Shown here piece after piece: positions 31,601 through 41,349 of a stretch of DNA of 64,000 nt. How positions within the stretch are numbered: the stretch's first letter is position 1; every line of letters starts with the position of its first letter. The stretch is from JAWKOK01 sp963765875 (lineage in GTDB: Bacteria > Chloroflexota > Anaerolineae > Caldilineales > Caldilineaceae), in NCBI GenBank assembly GCA_963765875.1, contig CAVXYK010000013.1:62001-126000 (forward strand), read 5' to 3'. The notes beneath the pieces are model-generated. The model was given only the letters and a program-made list of their open reading frames with translations. It was not told where the DNA came from and ran no database searches. The position numbers and the translations under genes are program-made.

Positions 31601-32647
31601 GAGCGCGCCGAGCAGATCGGTCGTCACAGAGGCCACGTCCGCGGCATTGACGCCGAGGACGTTCAGATCCTCCATCGGCAGATTGTCGATCGATAGGGTG
31701 CCGGTGGGTATGCCCATGGCCTCCAGATTCTCAGGCGTGATGCCCAATGCTTCCAGGCTCAGCGTCTCAATGCCGGCGTCGTCCAGCGGCGTCGTATCGA
31801 TGCCCAGCGAGCGGATCGTCTCAACATCGATCTCGATGGCCGCAGGGTCGAAGCCGCCCTCGCTGCCCAGGGTGGCCGCCGCGCCCACGGCCGCGGTCAA
31901 CGCCGCCGCGCCGGAGATGGCTGATTCGTCCAGCCCCAATTGGCTGCCGAAGTCGCCGACCAGGCCGAATAGATTGGCGGTCTGGCCGAAGATGTTGCCC
32001 ACGCCCGGCTCCAGCGCCTCCATGGTTACCGGCTCGCCGTCTACCGAGACCAGCCCAAATTGCTCGTCATAGTCGTCATCCACCGCGAAGATGAAGCCCA
32101 GCGGCTCGCCTTGGCCGCTGCTCACATCGCGGATGATGGTTGGGAAGAGGATCGAGCCGGCCACGCCGTCGATGAGCGGTTCTTCTTCGGCCTGGTCTTT
32201 CAACAGGCGAAAGCGCTCTTCGCTGATGCTGGGCAGTCCGCCCTGCACAATGGCCAGCACGGTCGAGAGACCGCCCTCGGTCAGTTGGGTGAACTCGTCT
32301 TCCAGCTCGCTCACCGCTTCGTCTTCGCCGGGAGCTTGGTCATCCAGCCCGACCAGCAACGAGAAGATCGGCGGAGCCAACACCTCATCGATGGCCCCGT
32401 AGGCATTGATGGCCTGCTGCTGCACCGAGTAGTTGAGCGTGTCGCCAATGGCAAACGAGCTGAGAAAGATGATCGTGCTCAGCGTCAGCCCGACGATGAT
32501 CAGCGCGGTCTGGGTCGGTCGCCGCGGGATGTTGCGCAGCCCCAGCTTGACGAGCACCGGCTTGCGCACGAAGAGCCAGACGAAGTAGAGAATGATCAGA
32601 CTGACAAGGGCCAGCAGAACATACATGTAGTTGTTGATGGAGAACAT
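28600..32647 (-). CDS. FtsX/MacB-type ABC transporter permease, one frameshift
   Basis: Very large (about 1340 residues) double permease. An N-terminal anchor (VLLALVSLIILYFVWLFV) precedes LGLRNIPRRPTQTALIIVGL, the classic start of a MacB/FtsX unit. A long extracytoplasmic domain follows, then four-helix FtsX blocks with MAAERRSEMGMARAIGVQR, and later a second copy with SSRTVVERRQQIGMLRAIGF. The frame breaks near 30030, joining AMTGPMLILG to AILVVMFNADAITWTI. The C-terminal AYQAARIYPAEALRYE is the standard permease end. The matching ATPase lies upstream on the same strand. Such systems export lipoproteins, peptides or lipids or work by mechanotransmission; substrate unknown. Confidence 0.88.
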
Positions 32648-32679
32648 TGGATGGTGCTCCGAGTTGGGTGAAGCGATGG

Positions 32680-32957
32680 TACTGCGTAATGCGTACTGCG
32701 TAAGGGCTTCGGTGCCGGATGCTTTGACGGATCGGAATCGCCTGCAGGATGAGCTGCTGCTTGCTGCGTGAGGGTTCGGTGAACGAACGTGCTTGGCAAC
32801 GGCGTCTCTCGTAACGGATACACCCGGCTATTATCACCAGATGTTGCGCGGCACAAATTACGCAGTACGCATTACGCAATCGCCAATCAAACCTGTCCGT
32901 AAATCGCAAACCGCGTCCTCAACCCCAATCTCACGCAGCAAGCATCACGCAGCAGCC
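32680..32957. repeat. AAGCAGC-family inverted-pair repeat, copy 2
   Basis: TACTGCGTAATGCGTACTGC (from 32680) and GCTGCTGCTTGCTGCGTGAG (from about 32752) on the left face TTACGCAGTACGCATTACGC (from 32858) and CTCACGCAGCAAGCATCACG (from 32932) on the right. It fills the gap between permease and ATPase genes, and its last bases encode the EREAAA tail of the ATPase. Confidence 0.75.
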
Positions 32958-33638
32958 TCTCTCTCCACAACCCGCCCATCCATCATCTGCACAATGCGGT
33001 CACAGGCATTGCCGATTTCGGCGTCATGGGTGACGACGATGAAGGTCTGGCCCGCGTTCCTGGTTGAGTGATCGCATGAGGTCCAGGACATCGTTGGCCG
33101 ACTGGCTGTCCAGGTTGCCGGTGGGCTCATCGGCCCAGACGATGGCCGGGCGGTTGACCAGCGAGCGGGCAATGGTCACGCGCTGTCGCTGGCCGCCGGA
33201 GAGCGCCGATGGTCGATGATCGACGCGATCGGCTAGGCCGACCTGGTCAAGCGCCTCCAGGGCACGCTGGCGCGCCTCCTTGGGTCGCACGCCGGAGACC
33301 AGCAGGGGCAGCTCCACATTTTCGACGGCTGTGATCACCGGCAGCAGGTTGAACGTTTGGAAGATGAAGCCCATGCGTTGGGCACGATAGGTGGTGCGGG
33401 CGCGGTCACCCATGCTGCGTAGGTTCTGTCCTTCGATCCAGACATCGCCCTGGTCGCATTCATCCAGCCCGGAGAGGCAGTTGAGCATGGTCGTCTTGCC
33501 GCAGCCGGACGGCCCCATCACGGCCACCATCTCGCCCGGTTCGACGGCGAAGTCGATGCCGCGCAGCGCGCGGACCTCGATCTTGCCGGTGCGGAAGGTC
33601 TTTTCAATGCCGGTTGCCCGAATGATCGGATCGGTCAT
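32945..33638 (-). CDS. ABC transporter ATPase (MacB/LolD type), one frameshift
   Basis: ATPase partner of the FtsX-type permease downstream. Walker A is MGPSGCGKTT, Q-loop GFIFQTFNLLPV, signature LSGGQRQRVTIARSL, Walker B IVWADEPTGNLDS. The frame breaks near 33060: SLNQERG continues in another frame as QTFIVVTHDAEIGNACDRIV, which supplies the H-loop. AAGGAAAC precedes ATG 33638. The C-terminus runs into the repeat at 32931-32957. It is intact apart from the probable sequence error. Confidence 0.9.
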
Positions 33639-34156
33639 GGTTGGGTTTCCTTGCTTTTGCTGCGTGCTGCTTGCTACGTGAGATTTCGGTAAGTATGCGC
33701 TTTGCTAGAGTCGTCTGTGTTCGGATTGAGATCTGCCGGCAATTGGCGGCCGTCTCCCGGAGGCTCACTGGGGATTTAAACCGACAAGTGGTCGATCCTT
33801 CATCAGAAGATGGTTTACGGATCGATAAATATCGCCACATGTCAGCGTGCAATCGAATGGTATACCTATACGCTGGAATTGGCAACGAGTTTCGTCGCAA
33901 ATGGAAGATGATAATCACATTCCACCTTTCAAAGAGCATGGTGATCCGCCACGGTTGTGAACTTCTTGATTCGCGGAACCTCTGAACCGAGACGGAGGTC
34001 GCCCCCTACCGTACGGATGTGACCTCTTCACCCAAGCGTAGCACCGATTGTACAGAAATGGTCGTCAGCATACCGGCATTAACCAAGCGCAAAATGTAGA
34101 TCTCGCCAATAGCCACTCGCCAGAAACCTTACGCAGTACGCAGCAGCAGCAGCCCC
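33639..34156. other. Long intergenic region with repeat words at both ends
   Basis: 518 bases between the exporter ATPase and the end of the cation exchanger. GCTGCGTGCTGCTTGCTACG (33659-33678) on the left and TTACGCAGTACGCAGCAGCA (from 34128) on the right form a widely spaced member of the inverted-pair repeat family. The 430 bases between are of lower GC and contain no supported reading frame. The exporter promoter should lie here, but no convincing site was picked out. Confidence 0.55.
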
Positions 34157-35145
34157 CTACGCAATCAACCCCCTCGAATACAACAACCACATCCCAACGA
34201 AATAGGTCACCGCAATCACCAGACGAATCGATCTCGATGATCCAGAGACGCTTGTCGAAGCGGGTGACGTTGCCGAAGAGGCCCATGGCCGTCAGCAGCA
34301 GGCCGAGGATGGCGGCCAGCAGCATTGTGTCGTCGATGTTGGCCAGAAAATATCCCTGTTTGTAGAAGAAATCGGTCAGACCGAGGGCAAAGATGTTGAA
34401 GGCATTGCTGCCGAAGAGATTGCCGATGGCCATGTCGTAGGCGCCGATGCGCACAGCCGCAATGGTCGTGACCATCTCGGGCAGCGATGTGACCACGGCC
34501 ACCAGGGTTGCGCCCACGAAGCCGGTGCTGACGCCCAGTATGGCGGCAATGGCTGTCGAACTGCGCACAAGGTAGGGCGTGACGAAGATGAGTACGCCGG
34601 TGGCAATGGCAAAGCCTAGCAGGGCCACCCAGAGTTTAGGAATGTTCGAAAGGCCATCAGGCGAGAGGTTCCTGAATTACGGCCACATTGTTATTATTCA
34701 GCAGCCAGACGCCGCCGATGTAGACGGCAATGAGCAGCAGACTGTCGATGCCTACCCAGCCTATGCCGATAGGGATATCGGCGATGATGAAGAAGATGGC
34801 CATGGCGGCCAGCAACACGGCAAGGCTTCCGCTGATGGCGTGGTTGAGCATCACAATGCGCAAAATGCGGCCGCGCAGGACGACCAGGTCCAGGACGGCC
34901 AGCATGAACATATTGAACATGCAACTACCGAAGATGTTGCCTGCTGCCAAATCCGGCACGTTTTGATCAATGGAGTTAATGGTGGTGAGCAATTCGGGCA
35001 ACGATGTCGCGGCAGCCAGGAACAGTGTGCCCACGAATAGCCCGCCCAAACGCGTACGTACGGCGATCACGTCGCCGTACGCCGCCAGTCTCTCTGCTGC
35101 AAGCACAACCACACCGGCACTCACCAAGAATTGAACCCAAATCAT
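34157..35145 (-). CDS. CaCA-family cation (Na+/Ca2+ type) exchanger, two frameshifts
   Basis: Ten-helix antiporter of the YrbG/CaCA family with both alpha repeats: GTLFLAAATSLPELLTTINS with GNIFGSCMFN, and LVAVVTSLPEMVTTIAAVRI with GNLFGSNAFN. The acidic Glu of each SLPE motif is the ion ligand. Breaks occur near 34660 (VIQEP then SPDGLSNIPKLWVALLG) and near 34220 (EIDSSG then LVIAVTYFVGMWLLYSRGLI), ending at TAG 34157-34159. Its ATG overlaps the stop of the PII-like gene by four bases, and that gene follows atpG by 11 bases, so it belongs to the ATPase operon. The exchanged ions are inferred from the family, not proven. Confidence 0.85.
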
Positions 35146-35520
35146 TCAACAGCCTCTGTTCTTCCTTCTGCACTTTTCTGCTTCTTCTCAATGCCTTTGG
35201 ACGCCATCAATGGCCACGCTGCGAATAAGCCGGTCTGCGGCAGGTCCAGGTCGCCCAATACTGACTCTGCACTGGACAAGCATTCCTCCACCATCGATTC
35301 TCTGTCGACGACGACGAAAAGCGTGTAGTGGCCTTCTTCGACGCGTTCCACGACGCGTGGAAATCCGAAAGAGTAGCGCGCGCCTAGGGTGGTCGCCCGT
35401 CGCCGGTGCAGACCTGTACTCTCGACGATTGTGGCGCCGTCAATGCCGACCGCCTGCCAGGCGTCAAGCACGGCGTCTCACGCGATTTGGATCATCAATG
35501 ACAAGCATGATCATGTACAT
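35142..35520 (-). CDS. Small PII-like protein, one frameshift
   Basis: About 125 residues. ATG 35520 has GAGGAGGAAC upstream and reads MYMIMLVIDDPNRV. An extra A near 35490 then shifts the frame, and it continues DAVLDAWQAVGIDGATIVES. The pattern M-x-hydrophobic strand, an alpha helix, GATIVEST, and a late strand before EECLSSAESVLGDLDLPQTG matches small PII-like ferredoxin-fold proteins. Members of that group often accompany transporters and sense nucleotides or metabolites. It lies between atpG (11 bases upstream) and the exchanger (4-base overlap). Ligand and partner are unknown; the fold call is moderately sure. Confidence 0.6.
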
Positions 35521-35531
35521 GTGTTCCTCCT

Positions 35532-36447
35532 CTAACCCATCTCCACAGCCTCAAAGCCCGCCACGATATCAAGTAACTCAGCCGTGATAGAGTTCTGTCG
35601 TTGGTGGTGATACTCAGCGTTCAGTTCGTCCATTCGATCTTCGATGTTTCGCTCGGCATTTTGCATCGCAGCTAGCCGGCTGGCATCTTCGCTGGCCAAT
35701 GACTCGGCGCTGGCTCGATAGATCGCCACAAAAAGGTATTGCTGTATCAAGCTTGAGAAGAGCTGCTCCCAATCCATGCTGAAGATCGGAAGTGAGCGTG
35801 ACGCCCATGGTTCGGCTTCTAAATGTCGTAACCAGTTTAAGTCAAGCGGTAGCAATTGTACCAGATTCTGATCATAGAGCGAGCTTCCGATAGGGCGATT
35901 GTGTATGAGGACGAACCTGGTCGATCTTCTCTACCGTCTGCCATCGTTCGATCTGGAAGAGCAGATCCTGAACCAATGGCGTCACCCCGGCAATGCCGCC
36001 GGGTACGTTGAACACATGCTCGACAGGTTGCTTGGCCTCGTCAAGCAGCAGCGCACAGCGCTCACCCACGGCCACAATGTGGCGTTCGGTCTTGTGGGCC
36101 CTGGCGTCGCTTTTCTCCCGGTTGCTCCTTTCGAGGCTTGTCATTCTGTCGACTGCAAAACCAACGGCACGCTCGTTGAACTGGCCACAGAGCCCCTGAT
36201 CCGTTCCAAAGACGATCGCACCGAGCTTCCCGTTTAGGTCGGGATGTTCGGTCACTTTCCACTCATTTTGCGCAGTCAGCACGATGTGCAACCCCAATTC
36301 GACCGTGCGGTTGTATTCGGCGAGCGACTCCACCGCGTGCTCATAGTGGCGGATGCTGACCGCGGCCAGCGCCTTCATCGTCTTGACCACTGAGAGCAGG
36401 TCAGATGCGCTCTTGATGCGCCTGCGAAGCCCTTCAATCGTCTGCAT
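35532..36447 (-). CDS. atpG: N-ATPase gamma subunit, one frameshift
   Basis: Central rotor shaft of F1. The N-terminus MQTIEGLRRRIKSASDLLSV is followed by VKTMKALAAVSIRHYE, and FGTDQGLCGQFNE is the gamma signature. The frame stops early at 35872; shifting by one base near 35915 (DQ then FVLIHNRPIGSSLYDQNLVQ) restores the family's C-terminal half, including the final helix LNAEYHHQRQNSITAELLDI. The combined length of about 300 residues is normal. An essential subunit in an intact operon makes sequence error more likely than loss. The ATG overlaps the atpA stop by one base (TGATG). Confidence 0.93.
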
Positions 36448-38042
36448 CAGATGCCTCGTCTCGTGCTGCCTCGTCTGGTGCTGTCGTCGTGGGCGTCACC
36501 TGGCTCGACTGATTCACTGCCGATTGAGTCAATTGCCTGACTCATGGTGCGTAGCAACCGCTCCTGAAGTACATCGTCCAGCGATTCGCCTTCTTCAATG
36601 CGACGACAAATGTCGGGCACTTCGTCAATGACGGCACTGCGAATCGCTGCTTCAGCATCGGCGATTCGTTCGACAGGCAAATCGTCCATCAGACCGTGCG
36701 TGACGGCAAGCAATACGGCGACCTGCTCCACCGCCGGGACGGGCTTGTACTGTGGCTGCTTGAGAATCTCGCGTACCCGTTGGCCACGTTCCAGCGTGGC
36801 GCGGGTCTGATCGTCCAGCCGTGTGCTGAAACGCGAGAAGATCTCCAGTTCCTCAAATTGGGCGTAGGATAGGCGCAATGCCCCTGCTACGGCGCGGTAG
36901 GCGGGCAACTGGGCCTTGCCGCCAACGCGCGAGACCGACCGACCCACATCCACTGCCGGCAACATACCTTTTCGGAAGAGTGTCGGTGACAGATAGATCT
37001 GGCCGTCCGTGATCGAGATCAGGTTGGTCGGGATGTAGGCCGACATATCCTGGGCCTGGGTTTCGATGATGGGCAGAGCGGTCAACGATCCGCCGCCGTA
37101 CTCGTCACGCAGATGGGTTGAACGCTCCAATAGGCGCGAGTGAATGTAGAAGATGTCGCCGGGATAGGCCTCGCGACCGGGCGGCCGGCGCAGGAGTAGT
37201 GACAGCTCGCGATAGGAGCGGGCATGGTGCGTCAGATCATCGTAGATGATCAATACATCGCGACCGCGCAGCATGAAGTGCTCGGCCATGGTCGTGGCGG
37301 AATAGGGGGCGAGGAACTGCATACCCGGCGCCTCCTCGCCCGAGGCCATAACGACCACCGTGTAGGCCAGGGCGTCGTGAAGGCGAAGATCGGCGATGAA
37401 GCGGGCCACCTGTGCGTTGCGCTGACCCACCACGCAATAGACGCAGAGCACGTCCTTGTCCGCCTGGTTGATGATGGTGTCCAGGGCAATGGCGGTCTTG
37501 CCGATCTGCCGGTCTCCCAGGATCAGCTCGCGCTGGCCGCGGCCGATGGGCAGCAGCGCATCGATGACTTTGCAGCCGGTCTGCAGCGGTTCCGTCACCG
37601 GCGACCGTTCCATGATGGCCGGGGCTCGCTGTTCGACGGCTCGGCGACCGGCAGTGCGCACCGGCCCTAGATCATCGACCGGTTGCCCCATGGCATCAAC
37701 GACCCGGCCCAGCAGCGCTTGGCCAACCGGCACATCAATCACGCGGCCGGTGCGATAGACCTGGCTGCCTGCGCGTAGATCCCGGCTTTTGCCGAGCAAG
37801 ATGACGCCGACCTCGTGCTCATCGAGGTTGAAGACCATGCCTTGAAGGCCGTCGGCGAAGATCACAAGCTCGTCGAGTTGGACGCCTGGGATGCCCTTGA
37901 CGCGTGCGATGCCGTGGCCCACGTAGGTGACCTCACCGAATTCCTGGTGGGCCAGTTTGGGTTCATGCTGTTTGAGTAACTGCTCGAATTCGACAAAAGC
38001 CTCATCGAGAAATGTGTGGAGTTCTTGCTGTACGGTTGGCAT
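36447..38042 (-). CDS. atpA: N-ATPase alpha subunit
   Basis: Regulatory nucleotide-binding subunit of the F1 hexamer, 531 residues from ATG 38042 (a longer frame starts at a GTG at 38072). The P-loop is GDRQIGKTA (176-184), with Ile where most alpha subunits have Thr. Other landmarks are GIARVKGIPG, PVGQALLGRVVDAMGQP and the Ala/Arg-containing FISITDGQIYL-like stretch ISITDGQIYLSP, followed by VGRSVSRVGGKAQ with the arginine finger region. The C-terminus carries an extra Arg/Ser-rich tail. It lies between atpF and atpG as in other N-ATPase operons. Confidence 0.96.
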   Translation of the reverse strand: MPTVQQELHTFLDEAFVEFEQLLKQHEPKLAHQEFGEVTYVGHGIARVKGIPGVQLDELVIFADGLQGMVFNLDEHEVGVILLGKSRDLRAGSQVYRTGRVIDVPVGQALLGRVVDAMGQPVDDLGPVRTAGRRAVEQRAPAIMERSPVTEPLQTGCKVIDALLPIGRGQRELILGDRQIGKTAIALDTIINQADKDVLCVYCVVGQRNAQVARFIADLRLHDALAYTVVVMASGEEAPGMQFLAPYSATTMAEHFMLRGRDVLIIYDDLTHHARSYRELSLLLRRPPGREAYPGDIFYIHSRLLERSTHLRDEYGGGSLTALPIIETQAQDMSAYIPTNLISITDGQIYLSPTLFRKGMLPAVDVGRSVSRVGGKAQLPAYRAVAGALRLSYAQFEELEIFSRFSTRLDDQTRATLERGQRVREILKQPQYKPVPAVEQVAVLLAVTHGLMDDLPVERIADAEAAIRSAVIDEVPDICRRIEEGESLDDVLQERLLRTMSQAIDSIGSESVEPGDAHDDSTRRGSTRRGI

Positions 38043-38113
38043 AGGTTTTCCCGAAGTCTGCTTCAACGACACTTCGATTAAGTTTCCGTGGTAGGGATAC
38101 CCGCCCTACAGAG

Positions 38114-38929
38114 TCACGCAGGCTCCGCGGTCTGCATGAGACTGGCTTCCAACTCTTCCTCCAATTCGTCGAGATAATCACGGACGGACCAGGCGACGCG
38201 ACGGTCTCTGACGCGCAGTTCCACGCCGCAGACCAACTCGGGGGCCACTTCGAACCGAACGCCGATCTCTTCCGCATACTGGGGCGCCGGATGGGTTCCG
38301 TTGCCGGAAGTATCTGCGGCGATCAACTCGCCCAGAGTTTCGATCAATTTCTGCCGTTGCTGATACGAGAGATCGAATGCGCTGCGAATGATCACATCCT
38401 GATCGAAAGCACCGCCCGACTCGACCAGCGCATGGCGATCCGCTGCCGGCAGTTGGTTGAGTTGGTGTATGAACTGTTCTACTGCCTGGGCCTCCAGCGG
38501 CTGGTCTACGAGATCTTTGAGCACCCGGCTGGCGGTGCTGACCACCATGTCTCCCATGCGTTTGCGAACTTCGTGTAGAAATACGTCGCGTTCATGTTCG
38601 ACCTCATCGTACCAGCGCGACATCATGGCTTCTACCTCATCACGCCCCTCATGGATCATCTCTCGACGGCGCTCTTCGGCCTCGATCTCGGCTTCGGCGA
38701 GAATTTGAGTTCTGTCTGTATCCAGTTCGCTGCGCTTGATCCGATAGAGTTCGATCTCTTGGCCGGCGTGCTGCTTCTCTTCTTCGGCAGCGACAAAGAG
38801 GGCCTTGAGTTTGGCTTCCCGCTCATCCATGGCCTTGGTGATAGGACCGTACAGGAAGTGGCGTAACAGCAGCACCAGGATCAGAAAGTTGACGATCTGA
38901 GCGAAAAAGGTGAACCAGTTGATCTGCAT
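38114..38929 (-). CDS. atpF: N-ATPase b subunit with delta-like C-terminal domain
   Basis: Peripheral stalk subunit. One N-terminal membrane helix (WFTFFAQIVNFLILVLLLRHF) is followed by a long charged coiled coil. An extension (about residues 165-271) resembles the delta subunit, with a C-terminal strand-helix part ELVCGVELRVRDRRVAWSVR. Its 271 residues are much longer than a normal b subunit (about 160), and no separate atpH exists in the operon. This is the arrangement known for N-ATPases (alternate F0 subunit B). Confidence 0.93.
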   Translation of the reverse strand: MQINWFTFFAQIVNFLILVLLLRHFLYGPITKAMDEREAKLKALFVAAEEEKQHAGQEIELYRIKRSELDTDRTQILAEAEIEAEERRREMIHEGRDEVEAMMSRWYDEVEHERDVFLHEVRKRMGDMVVSTASRVLKDLVDQPLEAQAVEQFIHQLNQLPAADRHALVESGGAFDQDVIIRSAFDLSYQQRQKLIETLGELIAADTSGNGTHPAPQYAEEIGVRFEVAPELVCGVELRVRDRRVAWSVRDYLDELEEELEASLMQTAEPA

Positions 38930-38942
38930 GAATTCCCCTCAC

Positions 38943-39221
38943 TTAGCCTCCAGCCCGAGCCAATATCTGGTTCCAGAATGGGTTGGCGAATATGATGATC
39001 ATGGCCACGACAAAGCAGTAGATGGCCGTAGACTCGACCATGGCGAGGCCAACGAAGAGCGTGCGTGTGATAGTGCCTGATTCGTCCGGCTGCTGTGCGA
39101 TGGAACTGAGGGCCTGCGCCAACGCTCGGCCTTCGCCCAACGCCGGTCCGATGGAGCCGATGGAAATTGTCAGCCCTGCTGTAACGATCGATGCGATTGC
39201 AATCACGCTAATGCCATCCAT
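38943..39221 (-). CDS. atpE: N-ATPase c subunit with Na+-binding signature
   Basis: 92-residue hairpin forming the membrane rotor ring. Helix one contains SIGPALGEGRALAQAL with Glu30 at the place of Gln32 of Ilyobacter tartaricus. Helix two contains VGLAMVESTAIYCF, giving Glu63, Ser64, Thr65 and Tyr68, which equal the Na+ ligands Glu65, Ser66, Thr67 and Tyr70 of that enzyme. The conserved loop RQP appears here as QQPDE. Two Glu residues per hairpin are a known N-ATPase feature. This is the best sequence evidence in the window for Na+ rather than H+ coupling. Confidence 0.95.
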   Translation of the reverse strand: MDGISVIAIASIVTAGLTISIGSIGPALGEGRALAQALSSIAQQPDESGTITRTLFVGLAMVESTAIYCFVVAMIIIFANPFWNQILARAGG

Positions 39222-39252
39222 ACCGTTCTCCTATCCTCTGATTCGTGGATCA

Positions 39253-39954
39253 TCATTGCTTTGCAACTTCTCCGGAATCGCCTGATTGCCGTGACACACT
39301 GATGGCTGAAGCGATGTAGACTGTGGCCAACACCGCGAAAATATAGGCTTGAATGACACCGACCAGCATGCCCATCAACTGCATAATTATGGGGAAGAAG
39401 AGCGGAACGATCGCCAACAGGATAGCGACGATCATCTGTCCGCTCATGACGTTGCCGAAAAGGCGAACGGCCAGAGCCAGTGTACGCGACAGTTCGCCAA
39501 TGATGTTGAAGGGCAACATGAAGGGCGAGGGCTGCAAATACTGTCGCAGGTAGTTGCCAAGCCCCGACTTGGCAATGCCGAAGATGGGCACAGCGACAAA
39601 TACGCAGGCGGCAAGTGCCGCAGTGGTCGATAATGAGCCTGTCGGTGACCAGTAACCCGGCACCACGCCGAGCAGATTGGCCGTTGCGATGAAGAGGAAG
39701 AGCGTGCCGATGAAGGGCATAAACTGGCGCGGCTCACGGCGCGTGATCTCAGCGATCTGGCCCGAAATCATCTCGATGACAGTCTCAAGCGCCGTCTGCC
39801 AACGTGAGGCGGGCCCGCTCACAGCGAGCCGCCGCGTCGCCAGCCAGGACATGACCAGCAACACGGCCATGGCAATCCAGGTGAAGACCAGGGTTGCGTT
39901 GATGGTTACCCATCCCCATTCTGCATAGACAATATTGTCAGGCGTCAGTTCCAT
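39253..39954 (-). CDS. atpB: N-ATPase a subunit
   Basis: 233-residue stator channel. The essential Arg164 lies in LALAVRLFGNVMSGQ. The following helix (MLVGVIQAYIFAVLATVYIA) carries Gln202 and Tyr204, positions that help shape the ion path. Five to six membrane helices are visible. The 5' end overlaps the 3' end of atpR by 17 bases, and atpE follows after 31 bases. Confidence 0.95.
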   Translation of the reverse strand: MELTPDNIVYAEWGWVTINATLVFTWIAMAVLLVMSWLATRRLAVSGPASRWQTALETVIEMISGQIAEITRREPRQFMPFIGTLFLFIATANLLGVVPGYWSPTGSLSTTAALAACVFVAVPIFGIAKSGLGNYLRQYLQPSPFMLPFNIIGELSRTLALAVRLFGNVMSGQMIVAILLAIVPLFFPIIMQLMGMLVGVIQAYIFAVLATVYIASAISVSRQSGDSGEVAKQ

Positions 39955-40285
39955 GATTTGATTTCCCTACCTGCATCTGCTTGATGCCGGCTGGTCCCCA
40001 CCGTCGCGTCAGCACGGTGCGGACACCAATAAACGCTGCCAGACAGACCAGAATCAGCAGCCAGTTCCCCAGTGTTACAACCCAGAAGCCGCCGATAACC
40101 ACCAGCGTACGAATGATGAAGCTCGCCCCAAATAGCAGCCCCGGGCTCTTGGCCGTCTCTATTTGTCGCACCGTCCACCAGAGCCCGCCATAGTAGAAGG
40201 CGCCCAGGATCACCCCGGCTGCGAGGGCCAGCGCAATCTGCAAGATCAGTTCGCCGGTCAGTTCAATCGTTGTCCACTCAAACAT
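39938..40285 (-). CDS. atpR: N-ATPase subunit AtpR
   Basis: 115-residue protein with three membrane helices found only in N-ATPase operons. Its buried Arg residues are thought to help c-ring assembly or ion selectivity. Seen here are FYYGGLWWTVRQIETAKSP, a helix with an inner Arg (SFIIRTLVVIGGFWVV) and a third helix (NWLLILVCLAAFIGVRTVL). ATG 40285 is preferred: the longer frame starts inside a CACAGAT repeat. The gap to atpQ is filled by that repeat, which is unusual for the operon. Confidence 0.88.
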   Translation of the reverse strand: MFEWTTIELTGELILQIALALAAGVILGAFYYGGLWWTVRQIETAKSPGLLFGASFIIRTLVVIGGFWVVTLGNWLLILVCLAAFIGVRTVLTRRWGPAGIKQMQVGKSNHGTDA

Positions 40286-40329
40286 CAGCCGTATTCTCTC
40301 TGTATCTATCTTGGATTCCACTGTAAAGG

Positions 40330-40598
40330 CATTTTTTGCCACAGATTTACACAGATAGAAAAAGGATAAGACACAGATGGTATTGGGATTACTCTGGACA
40401 TCTGTAACATATCTGTGAAAATCAGGCCCTTATTTGTGGCTGTCTGTGACCTCACTGCAAAAACAACAGTTCACCCACGGATGGAAGCAGATCGGCGCAG
40501 ATGGAAAGAGCTTTTCCTCTGTGTACCTCTGTGCCCCCTTCGTGCCCCCCTCGGCGCCTCTGTGGTGAATGAGACCTTTTCGCAGTAGAGTCATCTTA
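40330..40598. repeat. CACAGAT-family repeat, copy 2, inside the ATPase operon
   Basis: The left half (to about 40445) is the inverted counterpart of copy 1 (shared GATTTTCACAGAT, GATGTCCAGA, CTTATCCTTTTT words read on the other strand). The right half has CCTCTGTGTACCTCTGTGCC and ends with TTTTCGCAGTAGAGTCATCT. It separates atpQ from atpR, genes that normally touch. Confidence 0.8.
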
Positions 40599-40615
40599 TG
40601 GTCTCGATCCTGAGC

Positions 40616-40972
40616 CTATCTGTCCTGACCCTGTTCAATCTGACCGTGTTCCCGCTTCACCCAATACCATGCGTTGAGACAGCCTAGCACGATGCCGACA
40701 AAGAGCAACATCAGCGTCCACGAATAGGGGCTGAGCCAGCGCTTGTCGATCCAGATGCCCAAGGCCAGACAGATGATCGTCGGAATCGTGATCGACCAGC
40801 CGACCATGCCGAACATACCGAAGCCGAACCAGACGCTGTCGCCTTGGTTGCGCCGGGCACGCAGCTTGCGCACTTCCTTGGTCTCCACCGTGCTGATCAG
40901 TTCATCTTCGACTTCCTGATGCCCGTGGGGCTCGGTCGTTGTTGGGCTAACATCCGGGTCTGGCATGATCAC
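40616..40972 (-). CDS. atpQ: N-ATPase subunit AtpQ
   Basis: 118-residue AtpI-like protein with two membrane helices and a charged N-terminus. The segment KLRARRNQGDSVWFGFGMFG followed by a helix and GIWIDKRW is characteristic of AtpQ. It is proposed to act in assembly of the c ring or in Mg2+/Ca2+ handling; the function is not firmly known. Its ATG overlaps the atpC stop by four bases. Confidence 0.9.
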   Translation of the reverse strand: MIMPDPDVSPTTTEPHGHQEVEDELISTVETKEVRKLRARRNQGDSVWFGFGMFGMVGWSITIPTIICLALGIWIDKRWLSPYSWTLMLLFVGIVLGCLNAWYWVKREHGQIEQGQDR

Positions 40973-41349
40973 CTCAACTCCATGAATCGGCGTACGAAAT
41001 CGGCCTCCATGCGCGCCAGTGCGGAGCGAGCGCGACGATCACGTTCATCCAATAGCTTGAATTCTTCACGCACAGTTTGGTGTAGCCGGCCCAGATCCGC
41101 GCCCGTGACACCGTTGACGGCTGACACCAGAACTTCATCGCCGCGCTTGATCAATACGCCTTCAGCCAGTGCAGTGAACAGCTCAGTGCCGTCATCTGTC
41201 GTGTAGGCAAGCAGTCCCGGCGCCAGTGCCGCCACAAAATCGATGTGGTGCGGCAGCAAACAGAACGATCCGTTCTGCGCCTCGGCGACCACCTTGGAGA
41301 CTTGTGCTTCGACAAGAATATGGGTGGGTAGCAGGATCTTGAGTTTCAT
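40969..41349 (-). CDS. atpC: N-ATPase epsilon subunit
   Basis: 126 residues, MKLKILLPTHILVEAQVSKV, with the N-terminal beta-sandwich (GSFCLLPHHIDFVAALAPGL) and a C-terminal helical hairpin rich in Arg and Glu. ATG 41349 is used; the longer frame would translate the AAGCAGC repeat. It is the second gene of the atpDCQR order. Confidence 0.93.
   Translation of the reverse strand: MKLKILLPTHILVEAQVSKVVAEAQNGSFCLLPHHIDFVAALAPGLLAYTTDDGTELFTALAEGVLIKRGDEVLVSAVNGVTGADLGRLHQTVREEFKLLDERDRRARSALARMEADFVRRFMELR

Noticed and set aside
35142..35520. Extra ATPase subunit gene
   Set aside because: The short alpha/beta PII-like pattern has no membrane segment or coiled coil and no match to any known F- or N-ATPase subunit.
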